In this document: positions 8,945 to 17,698 of the stretch, piece by piece
Position numbering within the stretch: position 1 is the stretch's first letter
Layout of the letters: each line of letters opens with the position of its first letter
NCBI RefSeq assembly: GCF_003313245.1
Contig: NZ_QJSD01000013.1
Span: 39,941 to 103,940 of the forward strand
Source of the DNA: Primorskyibacter marinus
Lineage (GTDB): Bacteria > Pseudomonadota > Alphaproteobacteria > Rhodobacterales > Rhodobacteraceae
DNA: 64,000 nt
Direction of reading: 5' to 3'
Position numbers and translations under genes: made by a program
The notes under the pieces: model-generated
What the model was told of the DNA's origin: nothing
The model's database searches: none
Seen by the model: the letters and a program-made list of their open reading frames with translations, nothing else

Positions 8945-9364
8945 ATGACAGACAAACGAAACCCTACAAGTCGGGACGGCCCGCTGACGCAGCTTTTGGT
9001 CTGCGTCAAATGCCGACGGGGCCAAGACATGCCGCAGGATGCGCGCCGCCCCGGTGAGGCGCTTTATGATGCGATCACCGCGCTGGAGATGCCGCCGGGG
9101 GTCAGTATTGCGCCGGTCGAATGTTTGCAGAACTGCGATTACGGCTGCACCGTCGCGCTGCGCGGCGGAGATGACAAATGGACCTATGTCTTCGCCAATG
9201 TTGACGAGGTCGATCACGCGCAAATGATCCTGGACGGTGCTGCGCGCTATCACATCACAAATGACGGCTTGATCCCCTGGCGCGAGCGTCCCGAGCATTT
9301 CAAGCGCAATTGCGTGGCCCGTATCCCCCCAATAACCCAGCCTCAGGAGGCCCTGAATGACTGA
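8945..9364 (+). CDS. DUF1636 family cysteine-rich protein, probable cobalt-pathway accessory
   Basis: 139 residues. The pattern LLVCVKCRRGQ near the N-terminus and ECLQNCDYGC in the middle supplies four spaced cysteines, reminiscent of the thioredoxin-like [2Fe-2S] ferredoxin fold. DUF1636 genes recur beside cobW in proteobacterial cobalamin loci, but no reaction has been established to my knowledge. It is the first gene behind the B12 riboswitch and overlaps cobW by 8 bp, suggesting translational coupling. A start at 8930 is also possible. A role in handling cobalt or electrons for CobN/CobG is inference. Confidence 0.8.
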   Translation: MTDKRNPTSRDGPLTQLLVCVKCRRGQDMPQDARRPGEALYDAITALEMPPGVSIAPVECLQNCDYGCTVALRGGDDKWTYVFANVDEVDHAQMILDGAARYHITNDGLIPWRERPEHFKRNCVARIPPITQPQEALND

Positions 9365-10415
9365 TCTTGCGAAACTTCCTGTCACCGTGATCACCGGGTT
9401 TCTCGGCTCTGGCAAGACCACACTGATCCGGGGGCTGATGCAGAACCCCGGCGGCAAGCGTCTGGCCGTGATCGTCAACGAATTCGGCGATGTTGGCGTA
9501 GACGGAGAAATCCTTAAAAGCTGTGCGATCCCCGATTGCCCGGCCGAGAATATCCTTGAACTGGCCAATGGCTGCATCTGCTGCACCGTGGCCGATGATT
9601 TCATTCCCACGATAGAGGCGCTGATGGCGCTGGAGTCGCGCCCCGATCACATCCTGATCGAAACGTCGGGGCTGGCGCTGCCAAAGCCGCTGCTCAAGGC
9701 GTTCGATTGGCCCGATATCCGGTCGAAAATCACCGTGGACGGGGTGATTGCCCTTGCCGATGCCGAGGCGGTGGCAGCAGGCCGGTTCGCGCCCAACGTG
9801 GCGGCGGTGGATGCGCAGCGCGTGGCCGATGACAGCATCGACCACGAAACACCCTTGTCGGAGGTGTTCGAAGATCAGATTGCCTGCGCCGACATCATCC
9901 TGCTGACCAAGCCCGATCTGGCCGGTCCCGAAGGTGTTGCCAAGGCCAAGGCGCTGATCGAGGCCGAGGTGCCGCGCCCCTTGCCGGTGGTCGAGGTTGC
10001 CGAGGGCGTGATTGATGCCCGTATCATTCTGGGGCTTGAGGCCGCCGCAGAGGATGACATGGAGGCCCGGCCCAGCCATCACGACGACCACGACGATCAC
10101 GAACATGACGATTTTGAATCCATCGTCGTGGACATTCCCGATCAGGCCGATCCCGCCACGCTGGTCGCCGCGATCGAGGGTCTGGCGCGTGATCACAACA
10201 TCCTCCGCATCAAGGGTTATGCTGCGGTGACGGGCAAACCGATGCGCCTTCTGGTGCAGGCGGTGGGCGCGCGCGTGCGCCACCAGTATGACCGCCCGTG
10301 GCGCAATGACGAGGCGCGGCAAGGCAGGCTGGTGGTGATCGCCGAGCATGACGACATCAATGCCGACGTGATCCGCGCCGCCCTTGGTGTGGCCTCGGTC
10401 CGCGCGGCAGAGTAA
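9357..10415 (+). CDS. cobW: CobW GTPase, cobalt metallochaperone
   Basis: 352 residues of the COG0523/G3E GTPase family. It has P-loop GFLGSGKT (14-21), the metal-binding CxCC motif within NGCICCT (CICC at 73-76), the Walker-B-like ETSGLALP and the guanine-specificity motif TKPD. A His/Asp-rich linker at about 241-252 adds a likely metal-buffering loop. CobW proteins load Co(II) in a GTP-dependent manner towards CobN-type chelatase. The position between DUF1636 and cobN agrees with that role. Confidence 0.95.
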   Translation: MTDLAKLPVTVITGFLGSGKTTLIRGLMQNPGGKRLAVIVNEFGDVGVDGEILKSCAIPDCPAENILELANGCICCTVADDFIPTIEALMALESRPDHILIETSGLALPKPLLKAFDWPDIRSKITVDGVIALADAEAVAAGRFAPNVAAVDAQRVADDSIDHETPLSEVFEDQIACADIILLTKPDLAGPEGVAKAKALIEAEVPRPLPVVEVAEGVIDARIILGLEAAAEDDMEARPSHHDDHDDHEHDDFESIVVDIPDQADPATLVAAIEGLARDHNILRIKGYAAVTGKPMRLLVQAVGARVRHQYDRPWRNDEARQGRLVVIAEHDDINADVIRAALGVASVRAAE

Positions 10416-10421
10416 CTGCCG

Positions 10422-13400
10422 ATGCATGTCGTCTTTCGCGAAAGTCACGGGCTTGAAGAGACCGAGACACCAACCGATCTGGGGCAGGATGCCGCGGATC
10501 TGGTAGTGTTGTCGCTGTCTGATTCCGATCTCGGGGCCTTCGCGGAAGGCTGGCACAGGGGCGGTGGGCCCGAGGGGCGTTTGCCCTCGCTCCGGCTGGC
10601 GAATATTGCCGCGTTGAAGCATCCTCTGTCGGTCGATACTTATGTCGAGAATACGCTTTCCGGCGCGAAGGGCATCCTGATCCGGTTGATCGGTGGCGTG
10701 CCCTATTGGCCGTATGGGCTGCAACATATTCAGGCATTGGCACGCACACACGGGATTGCGCTTGCGGTCCTGCCCGGCGACGGGCGGCCCGACAGCCGGT
10801 TGGACGAGATGTCCACCTTGCCGCTTTCTACCCTGCGCAGGTTGGCGCATCTTTGCGATACCGGCGGGACAGTTGCCGCGCAGGCCGCCTTGGCACAAAT
10901 GGCGTTGGCGGCGGGTCTGTATGCGGGGCCGGTGCAGGGGGCCAAGGGCTTGCCCCCGGTCGGGGCATGGACCCCGGAGGCGGGGCCGGCCTGCCCGGTA
11001 TCGGCATTGGGCCAGCCAGAGGCGCTGGCGGGGCAGCGCCGCATCGTCCTCGTTTTTTATCGATCCTATCTGGTCGCCGCCGATCTGGCACCGATCAAGG
11101 CGCTTTTCTCTGCGTTTCGCGGGCGCGGCTGCGATGTCTTGGCGGTGTTCGTGCCATCGCTCAAGACACCGGAAGTGGCGGGCTGGCTGCGTCGCCAGAT
11201 CACGCATCTGCGCCCCGATGCCATCGTCAACGCCACCGCCTTTTCCGGCAAGGGCGACGATGGCCGCTCGCCGCTGGATGCGGCCGGGGTGCCGGTGTTC
11301 CAGGTGGTGCTTGCCACCGCGGCCCGAGACGCCTGGGCCAAGGCCGAACGTGGTCTTTCGCCCGCCGATCTGGCCATGCATGTCGTCTTGCCAGAGGTGG
11401 ACGGGCGCATACTGGCCGGGGTCGCCTCGTTCAAGCAAGCCGGCCCGCGCGACAGTCATTTGCAGTTTTCCCGTTTGGCCCATCAGGCCGATGAAGAGCG
11501 TATCGGCGCGATCGCCAGCCGCGTCATGGGGTGGCTGGACCTTGCCCAAAAGGCACCGATGGATCGGCGGGTTGCGCTGGTGCTGTCGACCTATCCCGGC
11601 AAGGACTGGAATATGGGCCATGCGGTTGGCCTTGATGCGCCGCAATCCGCGCGCACGATCATCGAGGATCTTGCCGCTGCCGGATATGACACCGGGGCAG
11701 AGACCCCACTCACCGGAAAAGCGCTTCAGGATATGTTTGCCGCGCGTCAGATGCATTGGCCCCTGACCGACTACAAAACTGCGCTGGCGAGGATGCCAGC
11801 CGCCATGCAGGACGACCTTCAAAACGCCTGGGGTGTGCCCGAGGATGACCCCGATGCCCATGACGGCGCGTTTCACTTTGCCGTCACGGCCTGCGGGAAG
11901 CTCTGGGTCGCACTGCAACCCGAACGTGGGCTGCAAGACGGGCGCGAAGACAGCTATCACGATCTGTCGCGCGTGCCGCGTCACGCCTATGTCGCCTTCT
12001 ATCTCTGGCTGCAACAGCACAGCGATGTGCTGGTCCATATCGGCGCGCATGGCACGCTGGAATGGCTGCCGGGCAAATCGGTCGCCCTTTCCGGTGCCTG
12101 CTGGCCCGAGGCGCTGACCGGCCCCTTGCCCGTGATCTATCCCTTCATCGTCAACGATCCCGGCGAGGCTGCGCAGGCCAAGCGCCGGATCGGGGCCGTC
12201 ACCCTTGGCCACATCCCGCCGCCGCTGCGCGAGAGCGGCACGCCGGATCGGCTGGCCCGGCTGGAGGCGCTGCTGGACGAGTTTTCCAACGCTGACGGGC
12301 TTGACCCGCGCCGCCGGGACCGGCTTCAGACCGACATCCGGGTGGAGGCGCAGGCGCAAGGGGTCGAGCGCGATCTTGGGCTGGACGGGGCCTCATGCAG
12401 CGCCGAGGCGATCACCCGCATCGATCGTTTTGTCTGCGACATCAAGGAAAGCCAGTTTGGCGAAGGGCTGCATATCTGGGGGCGCGCCCCGCGCGGCAAG
12501 ACGTCTTTTGCCACCGTCGGGTCGGTCGAGGGCGAAAGACAATCGCTTCTGGATGCGCTGGACGGGCGGCGCATTGCGCCCGGACCATCGGGATCGCCCT
12601 ATCGCGGACGGCGCGACGTGCTGCCCACCGGGCGCAATCTGTTCACCACCGATCCGCGCGCAGTGCCGACACGCGCCGCCTTTGCTCAGGGCGTGCGGCT
12701 GGCCGACGAGCTGATCCGCCGCCATCTTCAGGACGAAGGGGATTGGCCGCGCGGCCTGATCGTTGATCTCTGGGGATCGGCCACGATGCGCACGGCGGGT
12801 GAGGATTTCGCCATGGCGCTGGATCTTTTGGGCGTTCGCCCCGTCTGGGATGCCGGGTCCGAACGTGTTTCAGGCATCGAGGTGGTGCCGCTGACCGAAA
12901 TGAAACGCCCGCGCATTGATGTGACCTTGCGGGTGTCGGGCTTGTTTCGCGACGTGTTCCCGACGCTCTCGGCGCTTTTTGCGCAATCCGTCCGCGCCCT
13001 CGCCGCGCGCGAGGAGGCGGCGGACTGGAACCCCTATGTCGGGCACGCCGATCTGGCGCGAGTCTATGGCCCCGCACCGGGCGAGTTCGGCCTGGCAATG
13101 GGCGCGGCACTGGATGACTACACCGACGCAGGGCGGCGCAAGGCGGGTGAGGCATGGCTGAAGGCCAGCAGTTGGGCGCTGGACGGCGAAGCGGCCTTGC
13201 CGGACGCGGCAGGTATCCGGAACCGGGTGGCGCAGGCCGACGGTTTCGTGCATGCGCAGGACCTGCCCGAGACCGATCTCTTGCTGGCCAGTGATTACGC
13301 CGCCCACGAAGCGGGCTTTGCCGCCGCGCAACAGATCGCGGGCGGGCGCGCAGCCCTTTATCATCTGGACAATACTGATCCTGCGCGTCCACGAGCGCGT

Positions 13401-13739
13401 GCATTGTCCGAAGAGATTGCCCGCGTGGTTCATGCGCGCGCCGCCCATCCCGGCTGGATCGCGGGGATGAAACAACACGGCTTTCGCGGTGCGTCCGAGA
13501 TCGCTGCAACGCTGGATCATATGGCCAGCTTCGCGCATCTGGCCGGTGCGGTCGCGCCCCATCTGTTCGATCTGTACCACGACGCCACGCTGGGAGACCC
13601 GGAAACCGATGGCTTTTTGCGCGACGCCAACCCGCAAGCTCATGCGGCGATGCAGGCGCGTTTTGCCGATCTGCTGCGGGCGGGCCTGTGGCAAACCCGG
13701 CGCAATTCCGTTGTCGCCGCTCTGGAGGGGCTGCAATGA
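10422..13739 (+). CDS. cobN: Cobaltochelatase large subunit CobN
   Basis: 1105 residues, related to magnesium chelatase subunit H and somewhat shorter than the roughly 1250-residue Pseudomonas denitrificans protein. It inserts Co(II) into hydrogenobyrinic acid a,c-diamide in an ATP-dependent complex with CobS and CobT. Family landmarks include LIGGVPYWPYG, the HIGAHGTLEWLPGKSVALS block and the C-terminal GWIAGMKQHGFRGASEI block. The AAA+ partners CobS and CobT are not in the window and must be encoded elsewhere. The stop codon overlaps the cobG start by 4 bp. Confidence 0.95.
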   Translation: MHVVFRESHGLEETETPTDLGQDAADLVVLSLSDSDLGAFAEGWHRGGGPEGRLPSLRLANIAALKHPLSVDTYVENTLSGAKGILIRLIGGVPYWPYGLQHIQALARTHGIALAVLPGDGRPDSRLDEMSTLPLSTLRRLAHLCDTGGTVAAQAALAQMALAAGLYAGPVQGAKGLPPVGAWTPEAGPACPVSALGQPEALAGQRRIVLVFYRSYLVAADLAPIKALFSAFRGRGCDVLAVFVPSLKTPEVAGWLRRQITHLRPDAIVNATAFSGKGDDGRSPLDAAGVPVFQVVLATAARDAWAKAERGLSPADLAMHVVLPEVDGRILAGVASFKQAGPRDSHLQFSRLAHQADEERIGAIASRVMGWLDLAQKAPMDRRVALVLSTYPGKDWNMGHAVGLDAPQSARTIIEDLAAAGYDTGAETPLTGKALQDMFAARQMHWPLTDYKTALARMPAAMQDDLQNAWGVPEDDPDAHDGAFHFAVTACGKLWVALQPERGLQDGREDSYHDLSRVPRHAYVAFYLWLQQHSDVLVHIGAHGTLEWLPGKSVALSGACWPEALTGPLPVIYPFIVNDPGEAAQAKRRIGAVTLGHIPPPLRESGTPDRLARLEALLDEFSNADGLDPRRRDRLQTDIRVEAQAQGVERDLGLDGASCSAEAITRIDRFVCDIKESQFGEGLHIWGRAPRGKTSFATVGSVEGERQSLLDALDGRRIAPGPSGSPYRGRRDVLPTGRNLFTTDPRAVPTRAAFAQGVRLADELIRRHLQDEGDWPRGLIVDLWGSATMRTAGEDFAMALDLLGVRPVWDAGSERVSGIEVVPLTEMKRPRIDVTLRVSGLFRDVFPTLSALFAQSVRALAAREEAADWNPYVGHADLARVYGPAPGEFGLAMGAALDDYTDAGRRKAGEAWLKASSWALDGEAALPDAAGIRNRVAQADGFVHAQDLPETDLLLASDYAAHEAGFAAAQQIAGGRAALYHLDNTDPARPRARALSEEIARVVHARAAHPGWIAGMKQHGFRGASEIAATLDHMASFAHLAGAVAPHLFDLYHDATLGDPETDGFLRDANPQAHAAMQARFADLLRAGLWQTRRNSVVAALEGLQ

Positions 13740-14860
13740 CAACGCCCCCCACCGTCAAAGGCTGGTGCCCCGGTGCTTACCGTCCGATGCTGTCGGCGGA
13801 TGGTTTGGTGATGCGTGTGCGGCCAAGGCTGGCACGATTGACACCGGACCAGGGCGCAGGGCTGTGCGACATCGCCTTGCGCTACGGGTCGGGATCCATC
13901 GACCTGACCAATCGCGCCAATCTACAGATACGCGGCGTGGCCGAGGCGGATCACGATGCCGTTCTGGCAGGGCTGGGCGCATTGGGCCTGCTGGATGAGA
14001 ACCCAACGACAGAGGAACGCCGCAACATTCTGGTTGCGCCTTTCTGGACCGAGGGCGATCTGACGGCCCGGCTTGCGCGCGCGTTGCTGGACCGCCTTGC
14101 TGATCTGCCCGACTTGCCTGCAAAGGTCGGCTTTGCGGTCGATTGCGATCCGGCGGGGCCGCAACTGACCCGCTGTTCCGCCGACATCAGGATCGAGCAG
14201 GGTCAGTCGGGCTTGATCCTGCGCGCAGATGGTGCCGCTTGCGGACGCGCCGTGACGGTCGCAACGGCGATACCCGCGCTGATCGAGATGGCAGTATGGC
14301 TGGCCGATCATGTCACGCCGCAGGCACGCCGAATGGCGTTGGTATCGGCCCGCGACATCCTGCCCGAAGACTGGTCAAACGCGCCACCGCGCGCAACTGC
14401 CGCGCAAGCGGAAATCGGCCTGCATCCCCTTGGGGCACTGGTCGGTGCGCCTTTCGGGCAGATCGACGCGCGCGCCTTGAAGATTGCCCTGAAGGGCGCG
14501 GCGGGACTAAGACTGACGCCGTGGCGGACGTTCCTGCTGGAAGGGGCGGGTCTGTCCACCACGACTGCCTTCATCACGGCACCTGACGATCCGCTGATGC
14601 GCGTCGATGCCTGCCCCGGCGCGCCGGTTTGCCCATCCGCCAGCGTCGAAACGCGTGATCTGGCGCGGGCACTGGCACCACGGATGCAGGGCAGCCTGCA
14701 TGTGTCGGGCTGTTCCAAGGGCTGTGCGCGGGCGCGACCCGCCGATGTGACGCTGATCGGGCGGAACGGCGCATTCGATCTGGTGCGGGCGGGCTGCGCC
14801 GACAATACACCCCTTACAACCGGGCTACACCCCGACGACCTGATGACTGAAGGATTCTGA
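13736..14860 (+). CDS. cobG: Precorrin-3B synthase (CobG)
   Basis: 374 residues. This O2-dependent iron-sulfur monooxygenase converts precorrin-3A to the ring-contraction substrate precorrin-3B and marks the aerobic route. Its nitrite/sulfite-reductase-like fold is shown by WCPGAYRPM near the N-terminus, DLTNRANLQIRG, and the 4Fe-4S cysteines in CPGAPVC and GCSKGC near residues 285-335. The ATG overlaps the cobN TGA by 4 bp, so translation is coupled. Confidence 0.93.
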   Translation: MTTPPTVKGWCPGAYRPMLSADGLVMRVRPRLARLTPDQGAGLCDIALRYGSGSIDLTNRANLQIRGVAEADHDAVLAGLGALGLLDENPTTEERRNILVAPFWTEGDLTARLARALLDRLADLPDLPAKVGFAVDCDPAGPQLTRCSADIRIEQGQSGLILRADGAACGRAVTVATAIPALIEMAVWLADHVTPQARRMALVSARDILPEDWSNAPPRATAAQAEIGLHPLGALVGAPFGQIDARALKIALKGAAGLRLTPWRTFLLEGAGLSTTTAFITAPDDPLMRVDACPGAPVCPSASVETRDLARALAPRMQGSLHVSGCSKGCARARPADVTLIGRNGAFDLVRAGCADNTPLTTGLHPDDLMTEGF

Positions 14861-14866
14861 CCTACG

Positions 14867-15496
14867 ATGCCGTATACCTATGAAACCGATGGTGCGGAGA
14901 TCTACCGCCAATCCTTTGCCATGATCCGGGCCGAGGCCGATCTGGATCGCTTCTCGCCCTCAGAGGAACCGATTGTGGTGCGCATGATCCATGCCGCCGG
15001 GCTGGTCGGTCTGGAACGGGACGTATGGTTGTCGCCGGGATTTGCCGATGCAGCGCGCGCGGCACTGGAAGGCGGCGCGCCGATCCTCTGCGATGCGCGC
15101 ATGGTATCCGAAGGCGTCACTCGGGCGCGTCTGCCGGCGGACAATCCGGTGATGTGCACCTTGCATGACGCGCGTGTGCGTGACCTTGCGGCGCAGATGG
15201 GCAACACCCGGTCCGCTGCCGCGCTGGAGTTGTGGCGCCCGCATCTGGGCGGTGCGCTGGTCGCAATCGGCAACGCGCCCACCGCGCTGTTCCACCTGCT
15301 GAACATGCTCGAAGACCCGGAATGTCCGCGCCCCGCCGCGATCATCGGCTGCCCTGTCGGCTTTGTCGGCGCGCGCGAAAGCAAGGATGCGCTTTGGGCA
15401 GATCAACCGGTGCCGTGCTGCATCGTGGAGGGGCGTCTGGGCGGCAGCGCCATCACCGTCGCCGCAATCAACGCCATCGCGAGCCGCGCGGAATGA
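14867..15496 (+). CDS. cobH: Precorrin-8X methylmutase
   Basis: 209 residues. It moves the C11 methyl group to C12, giving hydrogenobyrinic acid. The catalytic His42 sits in RMIHAAGLVG, and GCPVGFVGARESKDAL and the C-terminal GGSAITVAAINAI are the other conserved blocks. It lies 6 bp after cobG and overlaps cobI by 4 bp. Confidence 0.95.
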   Translation: MPYTYETDGAEIYRQSFAMIRAEADLDRFSPSEEPIVVRMIHAAGLVGLERDVWLSPGFADAARAALEGGAPILCDARMVSEGVTRARLPADNPVMCTLHDARVRDLAAQMGNTRSAAALELWRPHLGGALVAIGNAPTALFHLLNMLEDPECPRPAAIIGCPVGFVGARESKDALWADQPVPCCIVEGRLGGSAITVAAINAIASRAE

Positions 15497-16221
15497 ACGT
15501 CGGAACGATCCACGGCGTTGGCCTTGGCCCCGGCGATCCAGACCTGATGAGCCTGCGCGCCCACAGGCTGCTGACCGGCGCGCGCCATATCGCCTATTTT
15601 CGCAAAGCCGGCCGTACCGGTCAGGCACGCGCGATCATCGAGGGGTTGGTGCGCCCGGATGCTGTTGAATTTGCGATGGAATACCCGATCACAACCGAAA
15701 TTCCCGTGACCGATCCGCGTTACAACGAAATTCTGTCGCGGTTTTACGCCGAGTGCGCCGCGCATTTGCGCGCCTTGGCCACAAGGGGCGAGGATGTGAT
15801 TGTCCTAAGCGAGGGCGATCCGTTTTTTTACGGGTCGTTCATGCATCTCTACACACGGCTGAAAGATGACGTTCCGGTGCAGGTCGTGCCGGCGATCACC
15901 GGCATGTCGGCGGCATGGACCGCCACAGGCAGTCCGGTCACCTGGGGCGACGATGTCCTGACCGTGCTGATGGGGACGCTAAACGCGGCTGACCTGACGG
16001 AGCGGATGAAGACCACCGATGCGCTGGTCGTGATGAAGATCGGGCGCAATATCGAAAAGGTTCGCGCGGCATTGGAGGCGGCGGGAAAATACGAAGATGC
16101 CTGGCTGATCGAATATGCCAGCATGCCGGGCCAGACCGTCCAGCGACTGTCGGATGCCGAAGGCCGGATCACGCCCTATTTCTCGATCATTGTCGTGCAT
16201 GGGCAGGGGCGCAGGCCATGA
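15493..16221 (+). CDS. cobI: Precorrin-2 C20-methyltransferase
   Basis: 242 residues. This tetrapyrrole methylase uses SAM to methylate C20 of precorrin-2. It starts with the family motif GVGLGPGDPDLMSLRA, has the SAM loop SEGDPFFYGSFMH and the mid-domain VVPAITGMSAAW. The start at 15493 overlaps the cobH stop codon (ATGA). The reading frame is open far upstream, but only the part from here is family-like. Confidence 0.95.
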   Translation: MNVGTIHGVGLGPGDPDLMSLRAHRLLTGARHIAYFRKAGRTGQARAIIEGLVRPDAVEFAMEYPITTEIPVTDPRYNEILSRFYAECAAHLRALATRGEDVIVLSEGDPFFYGSFMHLYTRLKDDVPVQVVPAITGMSAAWTATGSPVTWGDDVLTVLMGTLNAADLTERMKTTDALVVMKIGRNIEKVRAALEAAGKYEDAWLIEYASMPGQTVQRLSDAEGRITPYFSIIVVHGQGRRP

Positions 16222-16970
16222 CGGGCTGGGTGAAAATCGCAGGGCTTGGCCCCGGATCAGATGATCTGGTCACGCCGCAGGTGTCTGATGCGCTTGCAGC
16301 GGCCAGCGATGTGATCGGCTACATTCCCTATGTTGCCAGAATAGCGCCGCGCGCAGGTTTGACACTGCATCCCAGCGACAACCGGGTCGAGCTTGAGCGG
16401 GCGCGCCATGCCCTGTCGCTTGCCGCTGAAGGCTGCAAAGTGGCGGTGGTTTCCTCCGGCGATCCCGGCGTCTTTGCGATGGCCTCGGCCCTGTTCGAGG
16501 CGCTGGAGGATGGGCCGGAAATATGGCGCGACCTGGACATAGAGGTTCTGCCGGGAATTACCGCCATGCTGGCCGCTGCCGCCCGGATCGGCGCGCCGCT
16601 GGGGCATGATTTTTGCGCCATCAATCTGAGCGATAATCTGAAACCCTGGGCCTTGATCGAAAAACGCCTGCGCCTCGCGGTCGAGGGCGATTTCGCGATG
16701 GCATTCTACAATCCCCGCTCGAAATCCCGACCCGAAGGTTTCGCGCGCGCGCTGCACCTTTTGCAAAAGGCTTGCGGTGATGCGCGCCCGGTGATCTTTG
16801 CGCGGGCCGTGTCCACGCCCGAGGAGGAGATCCGTGTCATACCCCTGAATGACGCGCTCCCCGAGATGGCGGATATGCGCACAGTGGTCATCGTAGGTGC
16901 CTCGAATACACGGGTGATCGAGGGCGCGCCGCGCCCGATCGTCTACACGCCCAGATCGGTCCTGCCATGA
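16218..16970 (+). CDS. cobJ: Precorrin-3B C17-methyltransferase
   Basis: 250 residues. It carries out ring contraction coupled to C17 methylation, giving precorrin-4. Landmarks are AGLGPGSDDLVTPQV, SSGDPGVFAMASA and the CobJ-type FAMAFYNPRSKSRPEGF. It overlaps cobI by 4 bp. Its last 28 bp overlap the convergent 3' end of cobK on the other strand. Confidence 0.95.
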   Translation: MTGWVKIAGLGPGSDDLVTPQVSDALAAASDVIGYIPYVARIAPRAGLTLHPSDNRVELERARHALSLAAEGCKVAVVSSGDPGVFAMASALFEALEDGPEIWRDLDIEVLPGITAMLAAAARIGAPLGHDFCAINLSDNLKPWALIEKRLRLAVEGDFAMAFYNPRSKSRPEGFARALHLLQKACGDARPVIFARAVSTPEEEIRVIPLNDALPEMADMRTVVIVGASNTRVIEGAPRPIVYTPRSVLP

Positions 16971-17698
16971 CCCAGCCAGTCCAGAACCGCTGCGACATCA
17001 TGCACTTCGCGGCGCGGGGGCAAGGCAGGCCGATCGATCATCACGACCGGAATGCCAAGTGCGCGCGCCGCCAACAGCTTGGCCTGCGCACCGGTGCCGC
17101 CCGAATTCTTGGAAACCACAAGGTCGATCCGGTGTGCCAGCATCAGGGCAAGATCGCCTTTGGTCGTGAACGGGCCGCGATCCTGTACGACACGGCAATC
17201 GGGAAAGGGCAGCGCGGCCTCCGGCGCGTCGATCAGGCGCAGCAGGTAGAAATGCTGCGGGTTCGGGGCAAATTCGGCCAGATGCATTCGTCCGACGGCC
17301 AGCATGACGCGGGCGGCGGGGCGGTTCAGCGCCGCGACCGCGCCCGCAATATCCGGCACATGGGTCCAATTGTCGTCCGGCCCGGCAGACCAGGGCGCGC
17401 GGCCAAGTGCGATCAGGGGCACCTGTGCCTCTGCGCAGGCGCGGACCGCGTTGGCGCTTATTTGTGCGGCGAAAGGGTGCGTTGCGTCGATGACATGGCT
17501 GATGCGGTGATCTGCCAGGTATCGTACCAGCCCCGCTATGCCCCCAAAGCCGCCGATGCGCTGGGGCAGGGGCTGCCGCACGGGGCGCACCACGCGGCCC
17601 GCAAGGGATACGGTGCCGCCCATGCCAGCCGCGCTGAGCGCGAGGCAAAGCGCCGTTGCCTCGGTTGTGCCACCAAGGATGAGGGGGTTTTGCTCCAT
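16943..17698 (-). CDS. cobK: Precorrin-6A reductase
   Basis: 251 residues. It uses NADPH to reduce precorrin-6A to dihydro-precorrin-6. It has the nucleotide-binding start LILGGTTEA (residues 7-14), VIDATHPFAAQISANA, and the C-terminal VVSKNSGGTGAQAKL. It is the only antisense gene inside the forward operon, lying tail-to-tail with cobJ and head-to-head with cobL. Its ATG and the cobL ATG share the same CATG (17696-17699). GGAG lies upstream of its start within the cobL coding region, so its promoter must be inside cobL. Confidence 0.94.
   Translation of the reverse strand: MEQNPLILGGTTEATALCLALSAAGMGGTVSLAGRVVRPVRQPLPQRIGGFGGIAGLVRYLADHRISHVIDATHPFAAQISANAVRACAEAQVPLIALGRAPWSAGPDDNWTHVPDIAGAVAALNRPAARVMLAVGRMHLAEFAPNPQHFYLLRLIDAPEAALPFPDCRVVQDRGPFTTKGDLALMLAHRIDLVVSKNSGGTGAQAKLLAARALGIPVVMIDRPALPPRREVHDVAAVLDWLGHGRTDLGV

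Noticed and set aside
9300-12359. A 1019-codon open frame on the minus strand opposite cobW and cobN
   Set aside because: It lies exactly antisense to two well-recognised genes and its protein has no recognisable family. In GC-rich DNA the antisense frame of strong codon bias often stays open.
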